The position numbers were made by a program, and so were the translations under genes. From the NCBI GenBank assembly GCA_003427395.1, contig BFEA01000028.1:2101080-2127044 (forward strand): DNA of 25,965 bases, written 5' to 3'. Numbering within the stretch: the first letter of the stretch is position 1; each line of letters starts with the position of its first letter. The notes below the pieces were generated by a model. That model was given only the letters and a program-made list of their open reading frames with translations. It ran no database searches and had not been told where the DNA came from. Shown here piece by piece: positions 8,792 to 18,430 of the stretch. The DNA comes from Chara braunii. Its lineage: Eukaryota; Streptophyta; Charophyceae; Charales; Characeae.

Positions 8792-9477
8792 GGGCATACT
8801 GACCAAAAGTCTCAAAAATTTGAGGCATTTGGTTCGGTTTTTTTTAGGCCCACTCCTTACGAGTTCCTTGAGCCGTAAGGGAATTTGGCGGCGTCTTTCC
8901 ACACATCCTTGAGGGAATTTGGCAGCGTCGTTGCACACATCCTTGGGGATCCCCCCAGGACGTTTCCTTGTGGCTTGCCCGCGGCCGTTTTCATATTTCA
9001 TATGAAGATATGCGGCCGCGGGCGGGAGTGTCCGTGGTCCAGCGTCCGGTGTCCGTGTGGAGACGGCGTGGTCCAGCGACGTCAGGCGTCCGGCGGAAAA
9101 GGGCATGAGGCAGGCCACGAAAAATAAAATAAAAAAGGGTGCAGTCAGGGCATACTGACCAAAAGTCTCAAAAATTTGAGGCATTTGGTTCAGGTTTTTT
9201 TAGGCATTTGGGGCGTTGTTAGACACTCCTTACGAGTTCCTTGAGCCACAAGGAATTTTCCTTGTGGCTCGTAAGGGAATTTGGCGGCGCCGTTCCACGC
9301 ATCCTTGGGGATGTCTCCCGAGGACGTTTCTTTAGTGGCCTGCCCGCGGCCATTTTCATATTTCATATGAAGATATGCGGCCGCGGGCGGGGGTGTCCGT
9401 GGTCCAGTGTCCGGTGTCCGTGTGGAGACGGCGTGGTCCAGCAACGTCCGGCGTCCGGCAGAAAAGGGCATGACCAG
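8784..9477. repeat. 357-bp tandem duplication of the transposon left end
   Basis: TGCAGTCAGGGCATACTGAC occurs at 8784 and 9141. The two copies stay alignable to about 9130 and 9477. They differ by an internal deletion in copy 1 of the segment that holds the left terminus of the 1,647-bp element (GGGCGTTGTTAGA), and by small indels in the CCTTGAGCC region. The duplicated unit includes the last bases of SINE 2, so it arose after the insertion. An A-rich AAAATAAAATAAAAAA block sits at the junction. Confidence 0.85.
8979..9027. other. GC-clamped palindrome, copy 1
   Basis: CCCGCGGCCG and CGGCCGCGGG form a perfect 10-bp stem. The sequence between them contains a second weak palindrome, CATATTTCATATGAAGATATG. 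An identical structure lies in the other duplicate at 9341-9389. It could extrude as a cruciform or fold in RNA. Confidence 0.85.
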
Positions 9478-9668
9478 GTGCATCCATCACCGTCGAGCTT
9501 CTCCTCCACATCGTCGGCGCCGTCACACGCTGTTCCGCCAGGGGGACGACATCCACGGAAAGGCGGCAGCTTCTCGGACCTCTCCTCGGGAGGTGAGCGG
9601 GTTACGTCTCTGGGGTGCGAGGATTGAGACGGCAGTGGAGAGACGTTATCCCTGTGGAGGTGTTCGCG

Positions 9669-10211
9669 ATGGAGGGCGGCGGAGAGGGCGGACGTGCATT
9701 GTTGACACCGCTTGAGCGGGCAGCCGTGGCGGTGGCCGTGTCAACCGTTATTCTTCGTTGTCAGCAGGAGAGGGCACTGGGACGAATGAAGGAGCAGTTG
9801 TGCGTGCGTAGAAGAAGGACGTTGATGCAAGCTGCGGATGACGGCCCCGACGGCGTGGCAACTTCAGAGGCTGTCATTGAGTTGTGCTACACGTTGGGTT
9901 GCGACGTCATTCCACGAGCAACACCGAGGTGGTGGATCAAACGCAGGACGGGGGGGGCGTGGGAAGACCTTCGACAATGCGACGATGCCATGGATGACTG
10001 CTTCAACGAGAAGCAGCACAGCGCCAAGGAGCAGCTGAGGGACGACCAGAAGCAGCACAGCGATGAGGAGCAGCAGAGGGAGCATGCGGTACAGGTCGGC
10101 CATGAAATACACGGTGGAGAGTGCAGCAATGAGCACACGACGGCGGAGAAGGCAAGAGTCTTATCGGACGTGCAGCATGTGACGTCATGCATGGGAATAC
10201 GACGCTTGTGA
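9669..10211 (+). pseudogene. PIF/Harbinger-like transposase N-terminal fragment
   Basis: The first in-frame ATG is at 9669 and gives 180 residues; the frame is open from 9615 but without an earlier ATG. Residues about 86-115 contain PRWWIKRRTGGAWEDLR followed by an acidic DDAMDDCFNEK stretch. This resembles the conserved region ahead of the RMS-x3-F segment in PIF/Harbinger nucleases, as I recall from charophyte copies. The expected continuation is absent: after FNEK the frame enters Gln/His/Glu/Lys-rich repeats (KEQLRDDQKQHSDEEQQRE) and ends. No DDE residues are present. The N-terminal part (residues 13-55) is an Ala/Val helix followed by basic residues. I judge it a broken relic; the family assignment is from memory. 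Confidence 0.5.
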
Positions 10212-10275
10212 AGAAACTTCTTATGTGGATGGACTGAAGGCGCCGCCGGGAAAATAAATAAATTATGACCGTTGA

Positions 10276-10586
10276 TGCCAGCCGAAAACGACGCCGCCGC
10301 CCGATGGAGGCCCACCGCCAACAGTAGTCATTTGGGGTCATTGGGGGACTACGCATACGTTCCTCGAGCTCGCAAGACCGCATGATGCCGGTCGAAAACG
10401 ACGACGCCACCCGATGGAGGCCCACCGCCAACAGTAGTCATTTGGGGTCATTGGGGGACTACGCATACGTTCCTCGAGCTCGCAAGACCGCATGATGCCG
10501 GTCGAAAACGACGACGCCACCCGATGGAGGCCCACCGCCAACAGTAGTCGTTGGGGGAGGTTGGGGGACTACGCAAACGTTGGACG
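10276..10586. repeat. 110-bp tandem repeat, just under 3 copies
   Basis: G(C/T)CGAAAACGAC begins at 10281, 10391 and 10501, so the period is exactly 110. Copies 1 and 2 share GGAGGCCCACCGCCAACAGT and the CTCGAGCTCGCAAGACCGCA block; copy 3 diverges after CAACAGTAGTCGTTGGGGG. The array lies inside the 1,647-bp element, downstream of the transposase fragment. Confidence 0.92.
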
Positions 10587-11040
10587 GGGGGATGTCCATG
10601 CTAACGCCGCTGGACCACATCTGGAACACCCAAGAACCAAAACTCTCCGTCGACGCATGTCTTCGCCACTCCGTGAATCACGGTTCCTTGAGCTCCAAGG
10701 GACCTCACGAGGAAATTTTGGTTGGGGCCACAAGGATGCCACAAGGAATTTTCCTTGTGGCGTTTTCACATTTCTTTTTCAATTTTGTCCCCAAGGACAG
10801 GTGGAACGAGCGCGTCCTTGTGGATTTCACGTCCCCGAGGAGTGTCTAACGACGCCCTTGGTCATCGTGTGACCACACGGCCGACTTTGTCCTGAAAGGA
10901 CGAAGTAGCGACCCTGACACTTTGCACTCAGGGCAAGTGCGCCGGGTCACACAGGCGAGGACCAAACAAAAAGATGGAATTTGTTTTTGTTTTTTTTCAC
11001 GCCAGTTTAACGCGTGGGCCTTCGCTACAACGTAAGATCC

Positions 11041-11600
11041 TTGCCAAACCAATGTCGAAAGCACCAATTTCGACATTTTTTCTTCGAGAGTAACGAAGGA
11101 AAAATGTAGAAATGGGTTCGACATTTGTCAGAGGAGAGCCTTTCGACATGGGTGGCGGGCCAAGTTTCAACATCTCAGAATGGAAGGGGGGAAAGAAGCG
11201 CAAGTTTCAACATTTGTCAAGGTCGGGGTACTGACACGCCTTCGCCTTCTCTTCCTGCGTTTTGACAGCAGTGTCGAAAAACGCAGCCTTGGAGGTGAGC
11301 AGAAAATAAGAAAAAAAAATAAATAAAAAAAAATTGTCCGTGTATCTTTCTAGGTTGCAGGCCAAATTCAGTCGCATATTCAACCTTTTGAGAGCAGTTC
11401 CGCGAGGCCCACTGCTCTTCCGCTTGGGGACCAAGCCTTCGACAAATCCCCCGCCTCCACCACACAACAATGTCGAATGAGGGGCAACGGGTGCAGTGCC
11501 TTGACATCCCTTGTGTTCGACATTGGTTGTGTGGCGAAGGCGGGGAATTTGTCGAAAGGCCGAATGTTGAAAAGAGTCTGACACTCGTCAAAAGATTTAT
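11041..11600. repeat. Cluster of TTCGACA / TGTCGAA motifs
   Basis: About a dozen copies of TTCGACA, TTTCAACAT or their complements occur over 560 bp, for example near 11051, 11068, 11117, 11140, 11202, 11271, 11437, 11469, 11517, 11549 and 11563. Two of them form an inverted pair, AATGTCGAAA (11051-11060) and TTTCGACATT (11068-11077). Several are followed by TTTGTC. There is no fixed period. It may be a degenerate short-motif satellite or a set of subterminal binding sites of the surrounding transposon. Confidence 0.6.
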
Positions 11601-11728
11601 TGTTGCAACATTGGTGTGGCGAGGCCCTAAATGTTTTTGGTCGCACTTCCAGTTGTTTGGCGGGTTGTCTTCTTCGTCTACGATTTTCTTCAATTTGCGA
11701 TTATAAAAATAAAAAAAACGAAAGGTAA

Positions 11729-11758
11729 TTTGAGACCACCTCTGGAGGTGGTCTCAAA
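11729..11758. other. Perfect 14-bp hairpin
   Basis: TTTGAGACCACCTC is followed by TG and then by GAGGTGGTCTCAAA, giving a 14-bp perfect stem with a two-base centre. It lies about 140 bp inside the right end of the large transposon. It could be a tiny nested palindromic element or a subterminal structure. Confidence 0.9.
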
Positions 11759-11900
11759 AAGGGTCCTCCAACGGCCCCGCAGGCCGCTGACAAAAGGGTC
11801 ACCGTTTGAGGCATTTGGGTAGCGGGCCTCTCCAGTGTGACTTGAAAACTGACTCAAATTTTGGGATTCAGGGTCTTTTGGTCCTCGTGTGAGTATGCCC

Positions 11901-11976
11901 TCATATGAATGGGATAATGATCCAATCATTTGAATTACCTGGGGCCGGTCAGTTCAATGATGATATCTCATACCGC
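11901..11976 (+). mobile_element. SINE 2, 3' half
   Basis: CTGGGGCCGGTCAGTTCAAT followed by GATGATATCTCA (11939-11970) matches the 3' part of SINE 1. It is preceded by TCA, the target duplication of the large transposon. The A tail seen in SINE 1 is missing; the sequence diverges after ATACCGCC, so the true 3' end or tail has been lost. Confidence 0.7.
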
Positions 11977-11984
11977 CTTCATAA

Positions 11985-12121
11985 AATGCCCCCTCCCTCG
12001 GTTGGAGCCCCATAAGTTGAGATTTTTGCCAAAATGCCCTTGAAGGATGTGAAGAGAGCGGAATGCCCTTCTGACATAAAAAACTTTGTGGAATGTCCCT
12101 TGCCTCGGTTGGACCCCCCAT
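11985..12121. repeat. Two-copy repeat, spacing about 107 bp
   Basis: AATGYCCCYTSCCTCGGTTG followed by GASCCCCCAT-like sequence occurs at 11985 and 12092. Between them, AATGCCCTTG and AATGCCCTTC repeat at about 12031 and 12062, so a shorter AATGCCC-based unit may underlie the block. Confidence 0.65.
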
Positions 12122-12403
12122 GTTTGCAATATAGTTGAGAGGAACATTATGGGTCTCCTTTTGTCCTTCAACGTGGATAGATACGCTGCCATATTTTGTT
12201 TGCCACAACAGCAAACGAAGATGGCGAGCTTCAAGTTGTGATAAGTTGGGATCTGTACTTCGCAGCTTCACGTACCCTTTGGAGTAAAACCCGAAGGAAG
12301 CCCCGAAGCACGGATCTTAGCTGATCAAGGAAAGCGGGGTCCATTTCGACTCTTGGGGATTAAATGCATGCATCTTTCAGGATTGCCCCTGTCCCCATTC
12401 AAA

Positions 12404-12447
12404 TTAATCCTCCGCGCGGACGGTTAGTGACCGCGCTGAGGAATTAA
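12404..12447. other. Imperfect hairpin
   Basis: TTAATCCTCCGCGCGG (12404-12419) pairs with CCGCGCTGAGGAATTAA (12431-12447) with one mismatch and one bulged base across an 11-base loop. It stands in otherwise unremarkable sequence and might be a short palindromic insertion. Confidence 0.7.
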
Positions 12448-12449
12448 AT

Positions 12450-15370
12450 AAACAGTCAGGAATGTCGGTTGTTGGCAATCAAATTTTCTTTGTGCTAGGG
12501 TCCGCGGGGCCATCTTTAAATTCTTGCATGTCGCGTAAACTCGCTTCCCGCTCTGCATATGCACACCATGTTCCCTTCTTGTCGGGCGCCCCGCCCTGCA
12601 TGTCCCTTCTTCCCCCAACTATGTGTCATATCCTCTCCTTTCCTTTCGGCGCAATTGACTGGTCATTATTGGGATGGTCGGATCAACGCCATGAGAGTGA
12701 ATTTACGCGCGCATCTTGAATGACCACCCCAATTGAACATAATTATCGATCGTTCCGCCTCCTTCGACCCTTTTGGAATCATCTACACCCTTTGCTGTCT
12801 GCACCACACGCTGGCACCCCGCCGTTGTCTGCGCTATAAATTCTCGCAACCCCTTCCTCTCCTCCTCTTCAATCTTGGTCGCAATGTTGCACGAGCATAT
12901 GCGAAGACTACGGCGTCGAACAGGCTTGATGTGCCCAAGTGACGAGCGGAGTGACAATGTCAAGTAGGAATAGCGGTAGACTTGGGGGTAACTTAGTTAG
13001 AGGGACTGTGCGGTGGTGGAGATCGAATGTAGCAAGCGGCATGGCCTTGTGGCTATGGTTGGTTGACACTCGGGTTGATTGGTGACTGCGCCTGAGGGAG
13101 GCCAACACTGTTGGAATTTTGAACAGCGAGGGACTGACTCTCATCATGATTGTCATTGTTGCTTTGTATAAGTGTTGTGTGTGCAGTAGACTAAGTGTGG
13201 ATACTCAGTTGCATGCATGATGTTGGTTATGAGGGTTTAAGGGTGTTGAATGCTTTGTTGTCCAAGATACATGGATGTATGGATGTGGGATGATGTTGCG
13301 GGTGTAAGGCACACGTAGGCGCGTCTGGGCATTCGTGTTTTTGGTATGATATGTATGTGGTTCAAGGTATATTTTGTATTCGGTTTCAACGTATGTGGAC
13401 CAGTAACGAAAAAGTTGGCATTACGAGCTTGCATAGTTTGTTCGCAAAATTTTCGACGACATTGCGTGTAGTGATGCGGCAAAAAACCCTGAATTTTGGG
13501 TCTTCCATTAACCATCTCTCACTATGGAGAGTGTTGGGGTATCAAACATCTGCCAGTATACATGAGTGTGTTGATTTCCCCTTTGTTCCCTGATCCTTGT
13601 GCTTTGAGTGAGCGCAGGGAATCGTCGCCGACTTTTTCCCTCTCTCCCCTCTCACGCTCAAGTGTCACGAGTCGGTTTGTCCCACAAGCGGTTAATAGGG
13701 ACCCCCACTTTTCAGCCCTGGTTAAACCCCTCAACCCTGAAAAGTGCATTGGAGATCATTTTTTATTTTTTTTTCTGTTTGTTTTTTTTTCACCTGTTTT
13801 ATTTTTGGTCAAGGTTTGTGTGTGTCAAGTTTGGTGTTTGTTGGGGTCTTGGAGTTGACTGTTTTGGCTAGCCCTGAAAAATCCTGAAAATCCTGAAAAC
13901 TGAAATGAGTGAATTTTGCATGAAAACACATTTTTGCCTTGCTGTTTTATAACTTTTTAAAGTTTTTTTTTCAATTTTGTCTTGCGTTCAATTGGGCCAA
14001 TTGTCAACAACGAAGGACATCGGGAGCGGGGGTCTCCCCATGTCTCCCGATTTTTTTGCTACTCGACCATAGCCATTTAATCCTGGTAACGAGTTTGTGA
14101 CTGACGACATTGTGTTCCTGAACTTCAAGTTGCATTTTGTTAAGTGGGAGGGGGATGGGGGAAGGCTTATTGGGAATTGTATGGAGTGAAACTTCACTAA
14201 GTTAAACGTGAGCATGGGTAATTGTCTGTCTTCAACCCTCTCATCGGTCTGACATAACACCCTTCCACCCTTCCCGATTGCAGACGAGGACAATGTGTAT
14301 TGCGATGGGGATGTGTGAAGCACGTTGTTGTGAACCGATCGGGTTCATCTATATAACCCGTCCAAAGTGGGTTTATTCTGGTTGATCGGTTTTCTTCCCT
14401 GCGATCTTGCCTTACACAGATGTGACAGTATTGCCCTGGTCTGCTGCCCACGCCACCGTGACATGGTGGCCCCAGTTTAGTTATCGCTGGTGTTGGCAGG
14501 GAGACTCGTGTTCCTGGCGAAGGCTGGTGCTGGGATACGAAGGTTCGGCTCGATTCCCATAAATCTCCTGCAATGCGGGATCCCTACCGGCGAGCTTCCG
14601 AACCTGGGTCCTCCCAACCTCGCCTTAATCGGACACTGAGGCTCCTAACCGACTTCGCGGACTTGATGAATCCTACTTGGAGGCCTAAACGCTCCCTATC
14701 TCTTAGGTCCTTACAATAGAGTTGGTGTGAACCTGGCGAGAGAGAAGCGGTAGATTTTGCATCTTCCCTTTTCTTTTTCTTGTCAACAGTTATCTTCACG
14801 GTCGAGGACTAAGTCACACCTAGCCCCCTAGCCAGCGGCAACGAAGCGAAATTTTGTTATACCCCACATGTCGGTTCTGCTTGCCCTCCGAACTCTCTTG
14901 TTTTCCCTTTCTGAGCCACCTCTGTCAACCCTAACTATGAAATAACCTCAGAAACAAAGTAAGAGTCCCCCATTTCGCCCGGGCGATTTAACCCCCACCC
15001 AAAATCCCCGGCCACACCCCCAATTACTATGATCAATGTCCCTCGGTACGAAACGTCGCGCGGTGTGAGGTTAGGGGATCACAAGCTGCTGGTTGTCAGG
15101 TTGCAAACGTCGCACCGTGATGAGTGTCTAACACCAAGCAGCCCGCTATCTCCGTTTGCTACCTTCACCTTCGCACAATTAGGGGTCATTGTATTCGAGG
15201 AAACATTGGTTTCTTCAACAACAAGAGCAACACAAAACTCATTTGTCAAATTACCATAAAAATCACCGCTCGATGCACAAGAAGCTACATGATCTTCGCG
15301 GTCACACCAAGTCACACATCGTTGAGAACTCATTGTTGAGCCACCTCATCGGAGTAAGTGGGACTTGGCC
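12450..15370. other. Long unassigned stretch
   Basis: No open frame in this 2.9 kb exceeds about 120 codons and none shows a family motif. Small features are a T-rich run at 13758-13795 and a reiterated CCTGAAAA at 13873-13900. I looked for LTR ends and tRNA genes and could not support any. The stretch may hold decayed transposons that need database comparison. Confidence 0.45.
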
Positions 15371-15378
15371 CAAGAAAG

Positions 15379-15475
15379 TACTTCGAGAGTGTGCCCAATC
15401 GAGAGTGAGTGAAGCGAGGCCTCGATTTCACCTAAAATCGAGAGTCTGACAACTCTCGATTCACTCTCGATTTTG
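15379..15475. repeat. Nested inverted repeats of TCGAGAGT
   Basis: AAAATCGAGAGT (15434-15445) and ACTCTCGATTTT (15463-15474) form a perfect 12-bp stem. A further AACTCTCGATT lies in the loop, and two more TCGAGAGT copies lie upstream (15383, 15399). CGAGGCCTCG at 15415-15424 is a perfect 10-bp palindrome. The region can fold in several competing ways and could be the remnant of a palindromic element. Confidence 0.8.
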
Positions 15476-16149
15476 GATATGAATCAAGAGTAATTTTCTT
15501 TCGTTTGAAACAATACTCCGATCTATTAATTGGGAGCAGCACATGCCATGCACCCTTAGGAAGAAGTACATAACAATTTAAGATATTAGGGACATCGTGT
15601 TTTTCTTTAAATGTCAAGAGGGGGGGAGTGTAGGGGGGTAGTGGAATGTTGCTTTACGGCCTGAGAGGGCACCGGAGCCCGAGACCCATTCTCCTTGACT
15701 GCCCCTTCTCCCGCCGCCCTCATCTCAATCCTCTTGTAAGAACGATGTTTTCGTTAAAAATGAAATGTTTTACGAAAAGTGAACATACCTAAATTATTAA
15801 ATATTCGACAAAACATACGTCAATGACATTTATAAGAGGGTCCGAGAATATTTTCGATATATAAAAAATACAATGATGAAAAATTTAGCGAACTTCAAAA
15901 CATATAAAGAACAATCAGTCCATGTTGTTAACAAAAAAAAACTTCTTCTTAACAGTCACAATAATACATGAATACCGCGAACGAAAATCTGTGTTTGAAA
16001 GGTTCATAATATGCTGGGCAAAGGGGTCACCATCATATGCCTTGCAAAGGGGCCTCCGCCCCTTACATCACCAAGTTTGCCACTAAGGAATTTTAAAGAA
16101 GCAGAGTGAATATTAAGTAAAAAACCTTGGTGAGGCCCCATGACAGACA

Positions 16150-16530
16150 ACACCCCTATTTGCTGTAAAAGATTCAAACATTTTGCCATCATACTTTCGA
16201 CTTAGTTAACTTTAAGTTTCATAATTATAAACTGTCAAATCTTCCAAAACAGTGATGACATTTTGTCCATGATGTACACGGTTCCCCTACATCTTCAAAC
16301 GTTGTCACTTAAAAAAACACCAGATTGCTTAATTTAAAGCAACTCTTGTTTTATATCCGAACAGATAGAACCCCTGTATTCAGTAACTCTTGTTCTATCT
16401 GGTTTGCAGTAAACGAAACATCTTGCCATCATAATAAGCTAACTATCGTCTATTGTAAATTGTCTAGTTTTTTAAAACAGTGGTATCATTTTGTTCATGA
16501 TGTGCAGGGTCCCTGTATTCTACATGCGCT
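16150..16530. repeat. Diverged tandem duplication, about 235 bp
   Basis: TTTGCCATCATA-type sequence at 16182 recurs at 16422, and ACAGTGATGACATTTTGTCC followed by ATGATGTACA (16249) recurs at 16477 in the form ACAGTGGTATCATTTTGTTC followed by ATGATGTGCA. Spacing drifts from 240 to 228 through indels. It lies 3' of the transposase frame, probably in the non-coding end of the element. Confidence 0.6.
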
Positions 16531-16531
16531 T

Positions 16532-17104
16532 CTATGCTCTCATATTCCCGCAACAGAGATTTCGCACATATTTGATTGTCGTGTCAACAAGGTCATCTAC
16601 TAATATTTTCAACATCCGTTGTTCTCTAATCGCTCTCCGAAATTCTGCTAATCGTCGCACATCAACGTTATCAGCATTGGACGTGCTTGCACTTGCAGAA
16701 TAGTCGTTATGAATAAGGAATGACACCTTGCAATGTCCTCAGATGCACACCGCCGCAAAAAATCAAGTCATGACCTTCAAGTTCGAATTGTTGTAGTAGA
16801 CGTTCACTGCAGAGTAATACAACTGTGAAAATGGCGCGAGCACCTCTCGTGGGTACATTTCCGACTGCAACACCGACGACCACAAACGTAGAGAGACTGC
16901 CGAAGACAATGAATGTTCCCAATTGTCCAAATCGACGTCCACACCTCGGACACTTACTATTGAATTCTGAAAAACAACTTCAGAAGTGAAAAATATCGCC
17001 CCCATCCCACTCCACATGTTTCTTTCCCATATGATGTCACTGGGCGACCATCCTGTGGTCGAAAATGGTTGGACCATTCTGCGAAACACCAAAATACGGT
17101 TCAA
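16532..17104 (-). pseudogene. Possible C-terminal part of the decayed transposase, unassigned
   Basis: Two minus-strand open frames (16763-17104 and 16532-16726) follow the recognisable transposase fragments in the same orientation. I recognise no motif in either, and the reading frame changes between them. They may encode the C-terminal region, or be non-coding and open by chance in AT-rich sequence. Confidence 0.2.
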
Positions 17105-17278
17105 ACAATATTGGAATGAGACTAAAGTTCTTCATCATCAGAAACGCTAACGTTCTTCATCATCAGGAAGAGCAAAGCATGTCATAGCTTTTTCTCTGGC
17201 TAATTTTGGAATGTGCAGTCCGTTCTCCAAACACGAAATTTTTGACGTCCACCTCCACAAAATACAGTCTGCGTGCTG

Positions 17279-17689
17279 TCATTGCTCAAGTGACGTCTTG
17301 TCCTTCTTCCATGTCTTTTTCCACGCATTCGTATATTGCACAGCAAGATATTTCACGACAGGTTGTGACACCCAATATTCAATGAGGACGTGGTTGAAAG
17401 CCGGTGATCTGACATCGATGTCAACAGCGGAAACAACTCTCCCTATCCACATAGGAACACCTTCGTCAATATCATTTTGTGAAGGACGTAAGAGAACAAA
17501 TTGACCCTTTTCGACGTCTGTCAACGGGTTCAACTCTGGTTTGGGACACTCATTAGCGGGTCCTGCGAAAAGTGGCTCTTTGTTCTCGTCATTTTTCATG
17601 AGGAAAGCAATATCAATGTCTTGTGAATCATTCTTCACAATTCTTTCCATTGACGGCTCTTGTGATTCATTCTTCACAATTTCTTCCAT
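17279..17689 (-). pseudogene. Transposase relic: C-terminal BAH/chromo-like segment
   Basis: The frame gives 136 residues. It starts with two 13-residue repeats (MEEIVKNESQEPS, MERIVKNDSQDID), encoded by a 39-bp direct duplication. It then has a segment with GQFVLLRPSQND, VPMWIGRVVSAVD and VLIEYWVS in order. That pattern (hydrophobic strand, Trp-Ile-Gly-Arg, then Tyr-Trp and a trailing Tyr..Trp) resembles the small beta-barrel module, BAH or chromo-like, that follows the catalytic region in this family. The next upstream segment reads through 17690-17865 in another frame (FVDWLQNKQHEW and KDEIIFLKES), so at least one frameshift separates them. Confidence 0.5.
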
Positions 17690-17865
17690 TGACGGTCAGA
17701 AGCCAGCCTGGAGCGACGACCTTTGAGATTCAGACCCGTATTGATCTTCAATTGTTTATAAAAACCCTTTCCAGTATGACAGTGCACTTTCCTTCAAAAA
17801 AATTATCTCATCCTTCATTTCAACCCATTCGTGTTGTTTGTTCTGTAACCAATCAACAAATGTCT

Positions 17866-18105
17866 TCACGCCTTCAACACCTGAAACAAAATCGTTGTGA
17901 TTTCGATCAAGTATGACAGGCATTGGTAGAATTGGTCATTGTGGTCCTGCATATCTTTTGTTCGCATCTCTCTTAAAACAATAAACTGACGAAGACCACC
18001 TAGGACTCGTAAAACACCCCTTCCACTGGAACACAGGGTTATCATCTTCCATAAAAATCTAAACGCATGTGGACGAGTGTGACCTGTCCACCTCTTCACT
18101 AAAAA
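17866..18105 (-). pseudogene. Transposase relic: post-catalytic segment
   Basis: This segment continues in the same frame as the VGHTH fragment after a TGA stop at 18106-18108. It reads LVKRWTGHTRPHAFRFLWK and then loses register; the adjacent frame gives a more family-like continuation ahead of QFIVLREMR. A His-x3-PHxFRF motif at this distance after the GHTH box is what I recall of related proteins. The segment shows one in-frame stop and a likely indel, so it cannot make a working protein. Confidence 0.5.
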
Positions 18106-18390
18106 TCATTTCACAACACTTCTCCAACCCGCAATTTTGTTCATGAACGTGCACGACGAGCGATCAGTTTGCGAGCGAACAATAATGTTAAAGAGATCAG
18201 TCATAGTGTATGCATCATGCATTTTCAGCTTGCGGAAAAAGTGACTACAAGTAACATCGACATCTGGGTGTGTGTGCCCTACTAGTATGAAGCCGAACTC
18301 AACCTCTCTGAAGAAACCGAATTTCACCAAAGTTGCAGCCAACGCTAACGCATATTTATTCTTTTTCTCTCTCCAACAATTATCCGTTTA
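18106..18390 (-). pseudogene. Transposase relic: catalytic-type motifs DN-x2-RE-x-KN and VGHTHPDVD
   Basis: Reading the minus strand from 18390 gives a TAA stop (18388-18390), one Thr codon, and then DNCWREKKNKY (18352-18384), ALALAATLVKFGFF, and LVGHTHPDVD (V at 18282, last D ending at 18256). An acidic DN...RE.(K)N block, about 25 hydrophobic residues, then VGHTHxD(I/V)D is the signature I recall for a widespread family of uncharacterised eukaryotic transposase-like proteins (related to DUF7869-type proteins). The acidic residues and the His pair are candidates for metal binding. The family link is from memory; catalysis is inferred. Confidence 0.65.
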
Positions 18391-18430
18391 TATCCAAAGT
18401 GTTAGAGGCAAGCGGCTTGACGGCTGAACG

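Larger units (their letters stand above)
9211..10857. mobile_element. 1,647-bp deleted Harbinger-like element with TIRs and TTG duplications
   Basis: The left end GGGCGTTGTTAGACACTCC (9211) matches the reverse complement of the right end GGAGTGTCTAACGACGCCC (to 10857) with one mismatch. TTG flanks both ends (9208-9210 and 10858-10860). Subterminal hairpins are present on both sides: GAGCCACAAGG-AATTTT-CCTTGTGGCTC at 9244-9271 and GCCACAAGG-AATTTT-CCTTGTGGC near 10737-10760. The interior carries a Harbinger-like N-terminal fragment (9669-10211) and a 110-bp tandem array, but no catalytic domain. It is therefore non-autonomous. Confidence 0.78.
8792..11900. mobile_element. Large non-autonomous DNA transposon inserted in SINE 2
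   Basis: The left end reads GGGCATACTGACCAAAAG and then an AAAATTTGAG block. The reverse complement of the right end (up to 11900) reads GGGCATACT, then ACCAAAAG, then AAAATTTGAG, with small indels between blocks. TCA flanks both sides (8789-8791, 11901-11903), and SINE 2 sequence continues outside it on both sides. A 3-bp duplication fits the PIF/Harbinger and CACTA superfamilies. The left end is tandemly duplicated (8784-9140 and 9141-9477), so a second copy of the terminus lies at 9149. No complete transposase is present inside. Confidence 0.7.

Noticed and set aside
14360-14400. TTCTGGTTGATC resembling the start of 18S rRNA
   Set aside because: The following sequence does not continue as 18S rRNA; the match is about ten bases.
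14515-14560. Possible tRNA or Pol III promoter (TGGCGAAGGCTGG and GGCTCGATTCC)
   Set aside because: The two boxes are only about 32 bases apart, too close for a tRNA, and no acceptor or anticodon stem could be formed. The B box has a mismatch.
12450-15370. LTR retrotransposon
   Set aside because: No pair of long direct repeats, primer-binding site, or gag/pol motif could be identified by eye.
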